DNA of 64,000 nucleotides from Sulfitobacter sp. M39 (GCF_021735935.1 NZ_WMDZ01000001.1:2790001-2854000), one strand, 5' to 3'; counted from the stretch's first letter, positions 44,372 to 56,933 are shown. The notes: generated by a model from the sequence alone, not told the origin. Translations and numbers: made by a program.

Positions 44372-44569
44372 TTAGTGTTTGGCCACGAAGCTGTCTACCT
44401 GACGCTCCGCCTCGTCTTTGGCAACGCCGTAGCGCGCTTGGATCTTGCCGACCAGCTGATCGCGTTCGCCGGCGGCTTCTGTCAGGTCATCGTCGGTCAG
44501 ATCACCCCATTCTTCTTTGACCTTACCGGTCATCTGGCTCCAGTTACCTTTGATTGTATCCCAATTCAT
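44372..44569 (-). CDS. CsbD family stress protein
   Basis: A 65-residue hydrophilic protein of the CsbD group, general-stress proteins of unknown mechanism. Typical pattern: MNWDTIKGNWSQMTGKVKE, then WGDLTDDDLTEAAGERDQLVG and QARYGVAKDEAERQVD. AAAAGGAGA precedes the ATG. It is a single gene between a terminator and nadK. Confidence 0.95.
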   Translation of the reverse strand: MNWDTIKGNWSQMTGKVKEEWGDLTDDDLTEAAGERDQLVGKIQARYGVAKDEAERQVDSFVAKH

Positions 44570-44680
44570 GTCAGGTCTCCTTTTGCTAAAATTCCAAACG
44601 ATGAAAGCACCTGAACGGCCTCTCATGCGTCTCGGAATATCAACGCGCCAAAGGCACCGCGGTTCCGTCTGAAACGCGGA

Positions 44681-45436
44681 TTAGTTGAACTGCTCGCTGA
44701 TCAGCCGTTCTTCCAGACCGTGGCCCGGATCGAACAGGATACGGTGCTTGATCAACGGGTCCGAGGTGATCTCGACCGCGACGACATCGCGGTAGGAATT
44801 CCCGTCGGCGTCGGCCATCACAGGGCGTTTGGCGGGCTCTAGCACATCAAAGCGTACGGTCACCGTTTTCGGCAGCAAGGCCCCGCGCCAGCGCCGTGGC
44901 CGAAACGCCGCCATCGCCGTCAGCGCCAGCACGTCCGCGCCAATCGGCAGGATCGGGCCGTGCGCGGAGTAATTATAGGCGGTGGACCCGGCAGGCGTCG
45001 CCACCAGTGCGCCATCGCAGACCAGCTCCTCCATCCGCACGCGCCCGTCGACGCTGATCCGCAGCTTGGCGGCCTGCGGCCCTTCGCGCAGCAAGGCGAC
45101 CTCGTTCAAGGCCAGCGCCTTGGAGGTCTCGCCATTCGCATGGGTGGCGACCATCACCAGCGGGTTGATCACCGCCTCTTCTGCTGCGCGAAGACGATCC
45201 ACCAGATCCTCTTCGGCATAGGCGTTCATCAAGAACCCGATGGTGCCACGGTTCATGCCATAGACCGGCGTCGACAGCTCTTGCGAGTCGTGCAGCGCCT
45301 GCAGCATGAACCCGTCCCCCCCAAGGGCGACGATAACCTCTGCCTCCTCGCGCGTGACATTGCCGTATCGTGCGCTCAGCGCCGTCAACGCATCCTGTGC
45401 AACATCAGAGCGGCTGGCAATAAAAGCGATCTTCAT
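44681..45436 (-). CDS. nadK: NAD kinase
   Basis: Phosphorylates NAD+ to NADP+ in the cytoplasm. The 251-residue product has the GGDGF motif (ALGGDGFML at ~37), [11 protein letters not shown] and [19 protein letters not shown] (~145-163). I start at ATG 45436 (MKIAFIASR), the family start; the frame extends 15 codons upstream. It is divergent from glyA. Confidence 0.95.
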   Translation of the reverse strand: MKIAFIASRSDVAQDALTALSARYGNVTREEAEVIVALGGDGFMLQALHDSQELSTPVYGMNRGTIGFLMNAYAEEDLVDRLRAAEEAVINPLVMVATHANGETSKALALNEVALLREGPQAAKLRISVDGRVRMEELVCDGALVATPAGSTAYNYSAHGPILPIGADVLALTAMAAFRPRRWRGALLPKTVTVRFDVLEPAKRPVMADADGNSYRDVVAVEITSDPLIKHRILFDPGHGLEERLISEQFN

Positions 45437-45607
45437 GGGCGGATGTTTCCAATGAGGGATATTCACAGTCAAAAGAACCACATATCGCGCCGACCTACCA
45501 GCTTTGCCGCATATGACGGTGCGACCGGCGCATTACGACCTTCACCCCCGTGCCGGATTAAGCTAGATAGCCCGCAACCCGCACACGTAGTCAAAGGAAC
45601 CACGCCC
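45437..45607. promoter_or_regulatory. nadK/glyA divergent promoter region
   Basis: These 171 bases drive both genes. AAAGGA lies before the glyA ATG. I see no glycine-riboswitch-like or other folded element. Confidence 0.45.
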
Positions 45608-46885
45608 ATGTCCGGTTTTTTCACCACCCCCCTGTCCGAAGCCGATCCCGAAATCTTTGGGTCCATCACAGACGAGCTGGGCCGCCAGCGTAACGAGATC
45701 GAACTGATCGCCTCCGAAAACATCGTGTCTGCGGCTGTCATGGCGGCGCAGGGGTCGGTGATGACCAACAAATATGCCGAAGGCTACCCGGGCCGTCGCT
45801 ATTATGGCGGGTGTGATTTTGTCGATGTGGCGGAAAACCTGGCGATCGAACGCGCGTGCAAACTGTTCAACTGCGACTTCGCCAACGTGCAACCGAATTC
45901 GGGCAGCCAGGCCAACCAGGGCGTGTTCACCGCGCTGCTGCAACCCGGTGACACCATTCTGGGCATGAGCCTCGACGCGGGCGGCCACCTGACCCACGGG
46001 GCCAAGCCGAACCAATCCGGCAAATGGTTCAACGCCATCCAGTACGGTGTGCGCAAACAAGACAACCAGCTAGACTATGACCAGGTCGAAGCGCTCGCGA
46101 AAGAGCACCAGCCCAAGCTGATCATCGCCGGTGGTTCCGCCATCCCGCGCCAGATCGACTTCAAGCGCATGCGCGAGATTGCCGATATGGTCGGTGCCTA
46201 CCTGCAAGTAGACATGGCCCACTTTGCCGGTCTGGTCGCTGCGGGCGAACACCCCTCCCCCTTCCCCCATGCGCATGTAGCGACAACCACCACACATAAA
46301 ACCCTGCGCGGTCCGCGCGGCGGCATGATCCTGACCAACGACGAAGCGCTGGCGAAAAAGTTCAACTCGGCCATCTTCCCCGGTATTCAAGGTGGCCCGC
46401 TGATGCATGTGATCGCGGCCAAGGCCGTGGCCTTTGGTGAGGCGCTCAAGCCCGAGTTCAAGACCTACATCCAACAGGTCATCAAGAACGCCCAAGCACT
46501 CAGCGACCAGCTGATCAAAGGCGGGCTCGACACGATCACGCACGGCACCGACACCCACCTGCTGCTGGTCGACCTGCGCCCCAAAGGCGTCAAAGGGAAC
46601 GACACCGAAAAAGCACTGGGTCGCGCGCATATCACCTGTAACAAGAACGGCGTGCCGTTCGATCCTGAAAAGCCTATGGTCACCTCCGGCATCCGTTTGG
46701 GATCGCCGGCGGCAACAACACGCGGGTTTGGCGAGGATGAATTCCGTCAGATCGCCGACTGGATCATCGAGGTTGTCGACGGGCTGGCTGCCAATGGTGC
46801 CGATGGCAACGCCGAGGTCGAAGCCAAGGTCAAAGCCGAAGTCGAAGCGCTCTGCGCCCGCTTCCCGATCTATCCCAACCTCTAA
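45608..46885 (+). CDS. glyA: Serine hydroxymethyltransferase
   Basis: PLP enzyme that interconverts serine and glycine with tetrahydrofolate. The 425-residue product has [14 protein letters not shown] (~56-69), [15 protein letters not shown] (~199-213) and the PLP lysine Lys231 in [11 protein letters not shown]. The ATG 45608 follows AAAGGA; the very long open frame upstream overlaps nadK and is not coding. A hairpin terminator follows at 46990. Confidence 0.97.
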   Translation: MSGFFTTPLSEADPEIFGSITDELGRQRNEIELIASENIVSAAVMAAQGSVMTNKYAEGYPGRRYYGGCDFVDVAENLAIERACKLFNCDFANVQPNSGSQANQGVFTALLQPGDTILGMSLDAGGHLTHGAKPNQSGKWFNAIQYGVRKQDNQLDYDQVEALAKEHQPKLIIAGGSAIPRQIDFKRMREIADMVGAYLQVDMAHFAGLVAAGEHPSPFPHAHVATTTTHKTLRGPRGGMILTNDEALAKKFNSAIFPGIQGGPLMHVIAAKAVAFGEALKPEFKTYIQQVIKNAQALSDQLIKGGLDTITHGTDTHLLLVDLRPKGVKGNDTEKALGRAHITCNKNGVPFDPEKPMVTSGIRLGSPAATTRGFGEDEFRQIADWIIEVVDGLAANGADGNAEVEAKVKAEVEALCARFPIYPNL

Positions 46886-46911
46886 AGCCCCAACCTTCAA
46901 AGCGATGTGCC

Positions 46912-46969
46912 CCGGGCCCTTCCAAATGGATTAAATCCCGGGGGGCCCGTAAGGGCGGGGCAGCGCCCC
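46912..46969 (-). repeat. Dispersed intergenic repeat, family B, copy 3
   Basis: Read on the reverse strand: GGGGCGCTGCCCC, a spacer, CCCCGGGATTTAAT and CCATTTGGAA. Part order is the same as in copies 1 and 2. It lies 26 bases after glyA. Confidence 0.82.
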
Positions 46970-46989
46970 AAACCACGCCTCAAAACAAG

Positions 46990-47020
46990 GCCCCGCTCGC
47001 ATCTCTGCGGCGGGGCTTTT
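46990..47020 (+). terminator. Rho-independent terminator of glyA
   Basis: GCCCCGC (46990-46996) pairs with GCGGGGC (47010-47016), followed by TTTT. It lies downstream of repeat B copy 3. Confidence 0.85.
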
Positions 47021-47048
47021 GCGTATTTAATCGTAACAGCAACGCCCG

Positions 47049-47423
47049 TCAGACGTAGCCGCGCCACCACAGAAATGTGATGAACGCCACCGCAACGCAA
47101 ATCAGGTTGAACGCCACGCTGGCCGCAAGACCAAGCCAGCGGTCCTTGCGCCGTTCGGCCACGTCGATCCCGGCAAGATGGTCCATCACGCGGTCATAGG
47201 CGGTCTGCACCGTCGCGCCCTCGAGCCTGCGTGCCATCTTGGGGTTGCGCGCCATAAACGCCGCCTGTGCAAAGACCCTGCCCTCACGCCGCACCCGCGC
47301 GGGCAGACGTCGCCCTGCGCGCGCCAGCGCATGAGAGACATCGCGCCCCTGCACACCCAGCTTTGCCTGCAAGCCGCGCTGCATGTCACGTGCCTTGGTC
47401 TCTAGGTCTTTTTGATCCAGCAT
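47049..47423 (-). CDS. Hypothetical membrane protein with C-terminal anchor
   Basis: A 124-residue protein. The first ~95 residues are charged and helical with many Arg (DMQRGLQAKLGVQGRDVSHALARAGRRLPARVRR at ~13-46 described as a run of basic helices), and the last ~28 contain one membrane helix (SVAFNLICVAVAFITFLWW). It looks like a tail-anchored helper protein of unknown function. It is divergent from the hydrolase at 47478. Confidence 0.8.
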   Translation of the reverse strand: MLDQKDLETKARDMQRGLQAKLGVQGRDVSHALARAGRRLPARVRREGRVFAQAAFMARNPKMARRLEGATVQTAYDRVMDHLAGIDVAERRKDRWLGLAASVAFNLICVAVAFITFLWWRGYV

Positions 47424-47477
47424 ATTTCAACCCTAAACGGTCTGGCACATCGACTGCAATGGCCCTACATCTTGGGC

Positions 47478-48242
47478 ATGTTGAATTACACTGAATATGG
47501 CACCAAAGGCGACGCGCCTGCCCTGCTGATCGTGCACGGACTTTTCGGGTCAGGCCGCAATTGGGGCGTGATCGCCAAACGGATGTCCGACCAGCGCCGC
47601 GTGGTGACCGTCGATATGCGCAACCACGGGGACAGCCCGCGCGCGCAGACGCAAAGCTACCCCGAGATGGCCGCCGATCTGGCAGAGGTCATCACCCATC
47701 TTGGCGCGCCAATGGATGTCTGCGGGCATTCGATGGGCGGTAAGGCGGCGATGATGCTGGCGCTGAACCATCCCGAACTGGTGAACCGTCTGGTGGTCGC
47801 CGATATCGCTCCTGTCGCTTATGGCCACAGCCAGCAAGAGTTTATCGATGCGATGCGCAGGGTTGATCTGGGCACGCTCACCCGCCGCTCTGACGCCTCT
47901 GACCAATTGGCGGCTGCGGGGGTCGAGCCTGCGTTGCAAAGCTTTTTCACCCAGTCTCTGGATGTGCCCAACAAGACCTGGAAGCTGAACCTTGATGTGC
48001 TTGAGGCAGAGATGTCCAAGATCGTCGGCTGGCCCGATGGGGTCGATGGGCAATACGAGAGGGAGGTGCTGTTCCTGTCCGGCGGCAACTCCACCTATGT
48101 CAAACCCGAAGACCGCCCCGTGATCAAGGCGCTGTTCCCGCAGGCGCGCTTTGCCAAGCTGCCGGACACGGGCCATTGGCTGCATGCAGAAAAGCCGCGC
48201 GACTTTGAGGCGTCTTTGCGGGCCTTCCTGACGCTCGGGTAA
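47478..48242 (+). CDS. Alpha/beta hydrolase, YbfF-like
   Basis: A 254-residue esterase-like hydrolase with IVHGLFGSGRNWG (oxyanion loop, ~18-30), VDMRNHGDSPRA, the nucleophile in GHSMGG (~84-89), and a histidine in DTGHWLHAEKP. It resembles YbfF acyl-CoA/ester hydrolases. I start at ATG 47478 for lack of similarity upstream, though its ribosome site is weak; a TTG at 47412 is in frame. Confidence 0.9.
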   Translation: MLNYTEYGTKGDAPALLIVHGLFGSGRNWGVIAKRMSDQRRVVTVDMRNHGDSPRAQTQSYPEMAADLAEVITHLGAPMDVCGHSMGGKAAMMLALNHPELVNRLVVADIAPVAYGHSQQEFIDAMRRVDLGTLTRRSDASDQLAAAGVEPALQSFFTQSLDVPNKTWKLNLDVLEAEMSKIVGWPDGVDGQYEREVLFLSGGNSTYVKPEDRPVIKALFPQARFAKLPDTGHWLHAEKPRDFEASLRAFLTLG

Positions 48243-48251
48243 GGCAAAGCG

Positions 48252-48270
48252 GCACCGCATCGGGCGGTGC
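48252..48270 (+). terminator. Short hairpin after the YbfF-like gene
   Basis: GCACCGC (48252-48258) and GCGGTGC (48264-48270) pair over a 5-base loop, ten bases after the stop; no T run. Confidence 0.45.
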
Positions 48271-48390
48271 TGCGCCCCTGCCACATGGGTGTTGCCTGAA
48301 AACACGCCCCATATCCCGACATGCCCCCTTGCACCTCTCCCCCCAAGGCCTATAACGCGGAGAATTTGCAAACATCCGGGGGCCTGAGCC

Positions 48391-51750
<3,360 letters not shown>

Positions 51751-51762
51751 ACTGCCCTATAT

Positions 51763-51800
51763 GACCTGCGCCGCACCTATGATGCGTGGCGCAGGTCTTT
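51763..51800 (+). terminator. Terminator after carB
   Basis: GACCTGCGCC (51763-51772) and GGCGCAGGTC (51788-51797) form a perfect 10-bp stem, followed by TTT. Confidence 0.8.
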
Positions 51801-51910
51801 CCCCATCCTCCCCCTCTCATTGTCCGTCGCCCTTGCATGCCAGCCCCCGCTGGACTTGACCCCGCAGCCGTTTCTTGGCCTACTCGGACAACGCTGAAAA
51901 AGGTTTACCC

Positions 51911-53035
51911 ATGTACACACCCGCCATTACTGGTAGCGGCATCTTTACGCCGGAACAGGTCATCACCAACGCCGAGCTGGTCAAGGCGTTCAACGCCTAT
52001 GCCGATCTGTACAACGCCGAACACGCCGCCGAGATCGACGCTGGGGAATTGCCCGCCAAGGAACACTCCTCGGAGGAGTTCATCGTCAAGGCGTCGGGGA
52101 TCGAACAGCGCTATGTCATGGATAAGACGGGTATTCTGGACCCCAAAGTGATGCACCCCCTGCTGCGCCAACGGTCCGACGAAGAACCCGGCCTGATGGC
52201 CGAGATGGCCCTGGATGCGGCGCAAAAGGCGTTGCAGGCGGCGGGGAAAACCGCGGCTGACGTTGATGCCGTCATCTGCGCGGCGTCGAACCTTGAACGC
52301 GCCTATCCGGCGGTGGCGATCGAAATCCAGCAGTTGCTGGATATCAACGGCTTTGCCTTTGACATGAACGTCGCCTGTTCCTCCGCGACCTTCGGCATCC
52401 AAGCGGCGGCGGATATGATCCGCTCCGGCTCGATCCGCTCGGCGCTGGTGGTCTGCCCCGAAATATGCTCGGCCCATCTGGAATGGCGCGACCGTGACTG
52501 CCACTTTATCTTTGGGGACGTGGCCACCGCCGTGCTGATCGAACGCGCCGAAGACGCAGCCGGTGCTTATTTCGAGATCAAGTCGACCCGTTGCGCGACC
52601 GAGTTCTCGAACAACATCCGCAACAACAATGGCTTTTTACGCCGGTCCCGCCCCGATGGCGTCGCGGACCGCCGCGACATGCAGTTCATGCAGAACGGGC
52701 GCAAGGTGTTCAAAGAAGTGCTGCCAATGGTTGCCGAACACATCGCGGGCCACATGGCTGACGAAGGCGTTGAGGCCGCTGATCTGAAGCGTCTGTGGCT
52801 GCATCAGGCGAATAAATCGATGAATGACTTCATCGGTCGCAAAGTGCTGGGTCGCGTGCCCGAAGCGGGCGAGCAGCCCAATATCTTGCAAGACTACGCC
52901 AACACCTCCTCTGCCGGGTCAATCATCGCGTTTTCGAAATACTCCGACGATCTGACCGATGGGGACACCGGGCTGATCTGTTCCTTCGGGGCCGGATATT
53001 CCGTGGGTTCTGTGCTGGTGCAGCGCCACGGCTAA
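51911..53035 (+). CDS. Beta-ketoacyl-ACP synthase III-like protein
   Basis: A 374-residue thiolase-fold condensing enzyme of the FabH group. The nucleophile is Cys156 in NVACSSATFG, with the FabH histidine in WLHQANKSMND (~298) and asparagine in DYANTSSAGS (~338). It is about 50 residues longer than E. coli FabH due to insertions near residues 25-55 and 72-90 (MDKTGILDPKV). Not in a plsX/fabH context; it sits alone between carB and tdk, so it may be a secondary initiator. ATG 51911 follows AAAAAGG. Confidence 0.9.
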   Translation: MYTPAITGSGIFTPEQVITNAELVKAFNAYADLYNAEHAAEIDAGELPAKEHSSEEFIVKASGIEQRYVMDKTGILDPKVMHPLLRQRSDEEPGLMAEMALDAAQKALQAAGKTAADVDAVICAASNLERAYPAVAIEIQQLLDINGFAFDMNVACSSATFGIQAAADMIRSGSIRSALVVCPEICSAHLEWRDRDCHFIFGDVATAVLIERAEDAAGAYFEIKSTRCATEFSNNIRNNNGFLRRSRPDGVADRRDMQFMQNGRKVFKEVLPMVAEHIAGHMADEGVEAADLKRLWLHQANKSMNDFIGRKVLGRVPEAGEQPNILQDYANTSSAGSIIAFSKYSDDLTDGDTGLICSFGAGYSVGSVLVQRHG

Positions 53036-53074
53036 GCCCACTGGCACAGAGCCACCTCAACACCTGTGACATGT

Positions 53075-53102
53075 GGGGCGCGGTCTGCGACAGACGCGCC
53101 CC
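53075..53102. other. Strong hairpin between the FabH-like gene and tdk
   Basis: GGGGCGCGGTCTG (53075-53087) pairs with CAGACGCGCCCC (53091-53102) with one bulged G and a 3-base loop. No T run; it may end or stabilise the upstream mRNA. Confidence 0.6.
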
Positions 53103-53155
53103 CGCTGCCCTCCCCCCACCTTGAACGCCAAGGACGCCTGACGCTAAAGAGGGCC

Positions 53156-53734
53156 ATGGCAAAGCTTTACTTTCATTATTCGACCATGAACGCGGGCAAA
53201 TCGACCGTGCTTCTGCAGGCGGCTCATAACTATGTCGAACGCGGCATGGTCCCCTATCTGATGACCGCGAAATTCGACAACCGCGCCGGTCACGGGCGGA
53301 TCGCATCGCGTATCGGGATCGGGCACGAGGCCGATACTTTCGAGACGGACGAAGACCTTTTGGCGAAGATCGAAAAGCGTTTGGCTGAAGGCCCTTGCGC
53401 CTGCATCTTCATCGACGAGGCGCAGTTCCTCAGCCCTGATCAGGTCTGGCAATTGGCCCGTGCGGTGGATGACCTGCGGGTGCCTATCATGTGCTATGGG
53501 CTGCGCGTGGACTTCCGTGGTCTGCTCTTCCCCGGCTCTGCGACGCTGCTCGCCCTTGCCGATGAGATGCGCGAGGTTCGCACGATCTGCCACTGCGGCA
53601 AGAAGGCGACGATGGTGGTGCGGCAGGATGCCGAAGGCAAAGCGATCCGCGAAGGGGCGCAGGTGCAGATCGGCGGCAACGAGACCTATATCTCATTGTG
53701 CCGCCGACATTGGCGCGAGGCCGTGGGCCGTTAA
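53156..53734 (+). CDS. tdk: Thymidine kinase
   Basis: Phosphorylates thymidine to dTMP. The 192-residue type-II kinase has the P-loop STMNAGKST at ~9-17, the DEAQFL Walker B (~90) and a structural zinc site made of CHCGKK and CRRH near the end (three cysteines and one histidine). ATG 53156 follows AGAGGG. Its end overlaps the convergent dehydrogenase by four bases. It complements the deo/cdd/upp salvage genes at 35.7-39.4 kb. Confidence 0.96.
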   Translation: MAKLYFHYSTMNAGKSTVLLQAAHNYVERGMVPYLMTAKFDNRAGHGRIASRIGIGHEADTFETDEDLLAKIEKRLAEGPCACIFIDEAQFLSPDQVWQLARAVDDLRVPIMCYGLRVDFRGLLFPGSATLLALADEMREVRTICHCGKKATMVVRQDAEGKAIREGAQVQIGGNETYISLCRRHWREAVGR

Positions 53735-54681
53735 ACGAGGTTCGGGGGCGTTTCGCCCGCGACGCCCGCTTTCAAATTCTCGACCGCCATCATCCACATA
53801 TCCACACGCACCCCCCGGGAGGACGTGCCTAGATGCGGTAATAGTACCACGTTATCCAGATCCCGCAGGGCTTGCGGCACCTCTGGTTCGAACTCATAAA
53901 CATCCAGCCCTGCGCCGCCGATGGTGCCCGCTTGTAGAGCCTCGATCAAAGCGGCTTCCTCGACGATATTGCCGCGAGCGATGTTGATCAGGAAGGCATG
54001 AGGCTGCATCGCCGCCAGCACATCCGCGTTGATCAGATGCTGCGTGTCGTCCCCGCCCGGCACCGCGATAACGACCACATCAACAGCGGCGACCAACTGT
54101 TTGAGATCACTGATATGTTCCGCAGGATAGGCGACGCTTTTCGCGCTGCGGCTAAAGTATTTCACATCCATCGAAAAGCCGTAGTGACAGCGCCGCGCGA
54201 CGGCTTGACCGATCCGACCCATCCCGACGATACCGACAGTCTTGCCCGTCAGATGCATGCCCAAAAGCTGCGAAGGTTCCCATCCGGACCATTGACCTGA
54301 CCGCACCAGCCGTTCGCCTTCTCCCGCACGCCGTGCGGCCATTAGCATCAGCGTTATGGCGATATCAGCGGTGGCATCGGTCACGGCACCGGGCGTGTTG
54401 GAAACCTGAAGCCCCGTCGCCTTTGCCGCTTCGACATCGATGTGGTTATAGCCCACCCCGAAATTGGCAAGCATCTTGCACCGTGGCATGCCGACCTTGC
54501 CGAAGACATCCGCGGTAAAGCGGTCGCCCAAGGTGGCCAGCACCCCGTCATAGTCGCGCAGGGCGTCCTGCATCTCGTCCTCGGACAAGGGCGCGCTGTC
54601 CTCGCGATAGGTCACGTCAAAGCCTTCCAAGGCCTCGTGCACTTCGGGGGGCGCAGGGCGGGCGATCAGTAGTTTCGTCAA
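53731..54681 (-). CDS. D-2-hydroxyacid dehydrogenase
   Basis: A 316-residue NAD(P)-dependent reductase of the glyoxylate/hydroxypyruvate reductase type. It has the dinucleotide loop [15 protein letters not shown] (~150-164), the substrate arginine in [10 protein letters not shown], a glutamate in [11 protein letters not shown] and the catalytic histidine in LLPHLGTSS. The start overlaps the csaA stop by four bases (ATGA). It is last of a leftward operon with a YbjN-like gene, proC and csaA. Confidence 0.93.
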   Translation of the reverse strand: MTKLLIARPAPPEVHEALEGFDVTYREDSAPLSEDEMQDALRDYDGVLATLGDRFTADVFGKVGMPRCKMLANFGVGYNHIDVEAAKATGLQVSNTPGAVTDATADIAITLMLMAARRAGEGERLVRSGQWSGWEPSQLLGMHLTGKTVGIVGMGRIGQAVARRCHYGFSMDVKYFSRSAKSVAYPAEHISDLKQLVAAVDVVVIAVPGGDDTQHLINADVLAAMQPHAFLINIARGNIVEEAALIEALQAGTIGGAGLDVYEFEPEVPQALRDLDNVVLLPHLGTSSRGVRVDMWMMAVENLKAGVAGETPPNLV

Positions 54682-55016
54682 TGCAGACGTCCTCCGTTCG
54701 GGGTGGGTTGCGTGGGGCGCATCAGCACAATCGCCCCGTCCTCGTCCGGCACCCCAAGCACCAGAACTTCGGACATGAACGGCCCGATCTGACGCGGCGG
54801 GAAGTTGACCACCCCCATCACCTGCGTGCCGATCAGCGTCTCGGGCGTGTAATGCACCGTCACCTGGGCCGAGGTTTTACGCTCACCGATCTCGGGACCA
54901 AAGTCGATCCACATCTTGATCGCGGGCTTGCGCGCCTCGGGGAAGGGTTCGGCACGGGTGACCGTCCCGACCCTGATGTCGACTTTCATGAAGTCGTCAA
55001 AGCTGATCTCAGCCAT
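54678..55016 (-). CDS. csaA: tRNA-binding/chaperone protein CsaA
   Basis: A 112-residue single OB-fold protein like CsaA/Arc1p-C/MetRS-C domains. It begins [21 protein letters not shown] and has the strand region [23 protein letters not shown], typical of the family. CsaA binds tRNA or unfolded, secretion-bound proteins. It overlaps proC upstream by eight bases and the dehydrogenase downstream by four. Confidence 0.92.
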   Translation of the reverse strand: MAEISFDDFMKVDIRVGTVTRAEPFPEARKPAIKMWIDFGPEIGERKTSAQVTVHYTPETLIGTQVMGVVNFPPRQIGPFMSEVLVLGVPDEDGAIVLMRPTQPTPNGGRLH

Positions 55017-55824
55017 TCGAAAGCTCGCGCGAACGATCGGCGGCTGCCGCCACAGCGCGTTTGAGCAGGACCGGAAAGCCGTCTTGCTCGTTCATCAGAA
55101 CGTCCAGCGCGGCCTGTGTGGTCCCATTAGGGCTGGTAACGTTGACGCGCAGCTGGTCCGGGCCTTCGTCCGCGGATTTCGCCAGCGCCCCGGCCCCTGC
55201 CACCGTCGCCGTGGCGAGCTTTAGCGCAAGCTCGGGGCTGAGCCCCTGCGCGATCCCGCCCGCGGCCATGGTTTCGATCATGTGGAAGACATAGGCCGGC
55301 CCCGAGCCGCTGACCCCTGTGACCGCGTCGATCTGGGATTCCTCCTCCAGCCGGACAACGTCGCCGACGGCGGACAGCAGCTCTTCAGCTTCGTCCATGC
55401 CTTTCGCGTCGACGTGGTCGTTGCCGACGATGGCGGTGATGCCCTGGCTAATGGCAGCGGGTGTGTTGGGCATGGCGCGCACGATCGGCGTCTGTTCCCC
55501 CAGCGTTTTCTCAAAAGTGGCGATGGTGGTGCCGGCGGCGACGCTGACAAACACCGTCTTGCCGTTGCCCATGGCCTGCAACGTGGGCAGCGCGTCACCC
55601 ATCATCTGCGGCTTCACCGCCACAAGAACCACAGCGGGCTCCTTGGGCAGATCGACGTTCAACTGCACGCCCTGCTCTTTCAACCAATCAGAGGGTTTCG
55701 GATCGATGACATATACCGAAGATGTCGGAAGCCCGCGTGCCAGCCAGCCCGCCAGCATCGCGGATCCCATCTTGCCACAGCCCAGTAGAACCAAACCGTC
55801 TTTGGCGATGCGCGTCTCTTTCAT
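55009..55824 (-). CDS. proC: Pyrroline-5-carboxylate reductase
   Basis: Last step of proline synthesis, NAD(P)H-dependent reduction of P5C. The 271-residue product has the dinucleotide loop [16 protein letters not shown] (~13-28), [12 protein letters not shown] (~118) and the C-terminal [11 protein letters not shown]...[13 protein letters not shown] signature. AGGGG precedes the ATG. It is second in the operon, 34 bases after the YbjN-like gene. Confidence 0.95.
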   Translation of the reverse strand: MKETRIAKDGLVLLGCGKMGSAMLAGWLARGLPTSSVYVIDPKPSDWLKEQGVQLNVDLPKEPAVVLVAVKPQMMGDALPTLQAMGNGKTVFVSVAAGTTIATFEKTLGEQTPIVRAMPNTPAAISQGITAIVGNDHVDAKGMDEAEELLSAVGDVVRLEEESQIDAVTGVSGSGPAYVFHMIETMAAGGIAQGLSPELALKLATATVAGAGALAKSADEGPDQLRVNVTSPNGTTQAALDVLMNEQDGFPVLLKRAVAAAADRSRELSNG

Positions 55825-55858
55825 ATCTGTACCCCTAAATTAACATTCGGGGATACAC

Positions 55859-56359
55859 CTATGCGTGGCCGTACGCCTCTGCAATGGCAACCTGAAGGGC
55901 TTGTCGGGGCGTCTGGTCGCCCCAAACCGCCAGTTGCACCGCGGGATAATACCGCTCTGCGTTGCTCACAGCGGCGTTGATCATGGTATCGATCTGCTGC
56001 GCAGAGGCATCCTGCCCCCCGGCAAGAACCAGCCCATAGCGATAAACCATCAGCTTTTGTTCCGGCCAATAGGTGAAGGCACCAGTCCAGCATTGATCGT
56101 TCACATCGTTGAGCAAGTGATAGAGCACCGGCAGTTTTTCTGCGGGCGGATCCATCTCGAAGGTGCAGACAAGGCGCAGGGTTTCGTCAAAGGGCGACCA
56201 CGCGAGGGTGATGGAATAGGTCCGCCACTGCCCTTCGACGGCCATCGCGATCTGTTCGTCCGATATACGGTCGAAGTCCCAGTCGTGATACGCCGCAAGA
56301 TTTTCTACGATGTCGATGGGGTGAATGTCTTCTTCAAGATACTGCTCTGTCAGGGCCAT
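55859..56359 (-). CDS. YbjN domain-containing protein
   Basis: A 166-residue protein of the YbjN group, a fold like type III secretion chaperones with roles in sensing or stress that are not settled. Typical patch: EDIHPIDIVENLAAYHDWDFDRISDEQIAMAVEG (~10-43, described by position), then a WSPFDETLRLVCTFEMD strand pair. ATG 56359 follows AGAGGTG. It begins the leftward proC operon. In other alphaproteobacteria it is also next to proC. Confidence 0.88.
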   Translation of the reverse strand: MALTEQYLEEDIHPIDIVENLAAYHDWDFDRISDEQIAMAVEGQWRTYSITLAWSPFDETLRLVCTFEMDPPAEKLPVLYHLLNDVNDQCWTGAFTYWPEQKLMVYRYGLVLAGGQDASAQQIDTMINAAVSNAERYYPAVQLAVWGDQTPRQALQVAIAEAYGHA

Positions 56360-56538
56360 GTGGTCACCTCTTTGGATCCGGGTATTCATATGCGCAGGCA
56401 CATCAATACATGGGTGCATCTACCATAAATCGCCGAAGCTCTTAGCGACCTATACCAAATATGGTGCGCGCATCGCGGCCCTGAGGCAAGTCTTTTTCTG
56501 GGGGTAACCACGAAAGATAGGGGATAACCTCAGTATCT

Positions 56539-56547
56539 TGTGGATAA
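56539..56547 (-). promoter_or_regulatory. Perfect DnaA-box match
   Basis: TGTGGATAA, the reverse complement of TTATCCACA. It is a single strict match and the surrounding bases are AT-richer than the flanking genes. It may titrate DnaA or regulate a neighbour. Confidence 0.4.
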
Positions 56548-56628
56548 AAGCAGCATAACCCCCAATCTATAGGGCGCATGCCACGAAAGACAGCATTCGA
56601 AGCGGAGGTGCCACCCCGAAAATGAACA

Positions 56629-56648
56629 CACCCGCCAAAAGGCGGGTG
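56629..56648 (-). terminator. Terminator of ubiK
   Basis: CACCCGCC (56629-56636) and GGCGGGTG (56641-56648) with an AAAA loop. On the reverse strand the stem is followed by TGTTCATTTTC, about 40 bases beyond the ubiK stop. Confidence 0.7.
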
Positions 56649-56690
56649 CGGATCACATCGTTCAACGTAGGCCGAGGGTAAGCGCGGCGA

Positions 56691-56933
56691 TCAGCCCTTG
56701 CTGTCCATCGCATCAATCCGCGCTTTTAGCGCCTCGTTCTCTTCGCGGGCTTTTTGCGCCATGGCGCGAACCGCGTCGAATTCTTCGCGTGTCACGAAAT
56801 CACGGTCTGCCAGCCAACGGTCCAGCATTCCCTTCATCGCGGTCTCTGCTTCGGTCTTGGCCCCTTGGGCCACGCCCATGGCATTGGTCATCATCTGCGA
56901 GATGTCGTCGAAAATCTTGTTGCGCGTTTGCAT
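56691..56933 (-). CDS. ubiK: Ubiquinone biosynthesis accessory factor UbiK
   Basis: A short, 80-residue BMFP/YqiC-like membrane-fusogenic protein that helps UbiJ in quinone synthesis. It has MQTRNKIFDDISQMMTNAMG and a C-terminal coiled coil (REEFDAVRAMAQKAREENEALKARI at ~50-75 by position). I use ATG 56933 because AGGAG is nine bases before it; ATG 56939 is too close. It is divergent from lgt. Confidence 0.92.
   Translation of the reverse strand: MQTRNKIFDDISQMMTNAMGVAQGAKTEAETAMKGMLDRWLADRDFVTREEFDAVRAMAQKAREENEALKARIDAMDSKG

Larger units (their letters stand above)
56360..56690. other. Gene-free gap of 331 bases with DnaA box and direct repeats
   Basis: No coding frame here. It holds the promoter of the YbjN-like gene, a perfect DnaA-box match (TGTGGATAA, 56539-56547), two copies of CCACGAAAGA (near 56508 and 56581), several GATAACC/CATAACC-type words, and the ubiK terminator at 56629-56648. 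It could be a regulatory or RNA-coding gap. Confidence 0.6.

Noticed and set aside
44960..45607. Upstream extension of the glyA frame
   Set aside because: Runs antisense through nadK; SHMT proteins start at the ATG at 45608.
45437..45607. Glycine riboswitch before glyA
   Set aside because: The leader is short and shows none of the paired-aptamer GGA-rich elements; nothing supports it.
56360..56690. Chromosome origin
   Set aside because: Only one strict DnaA box, no dnaA, dnaN, hemE or parAB nearby, and gene content is not typical of an origin.
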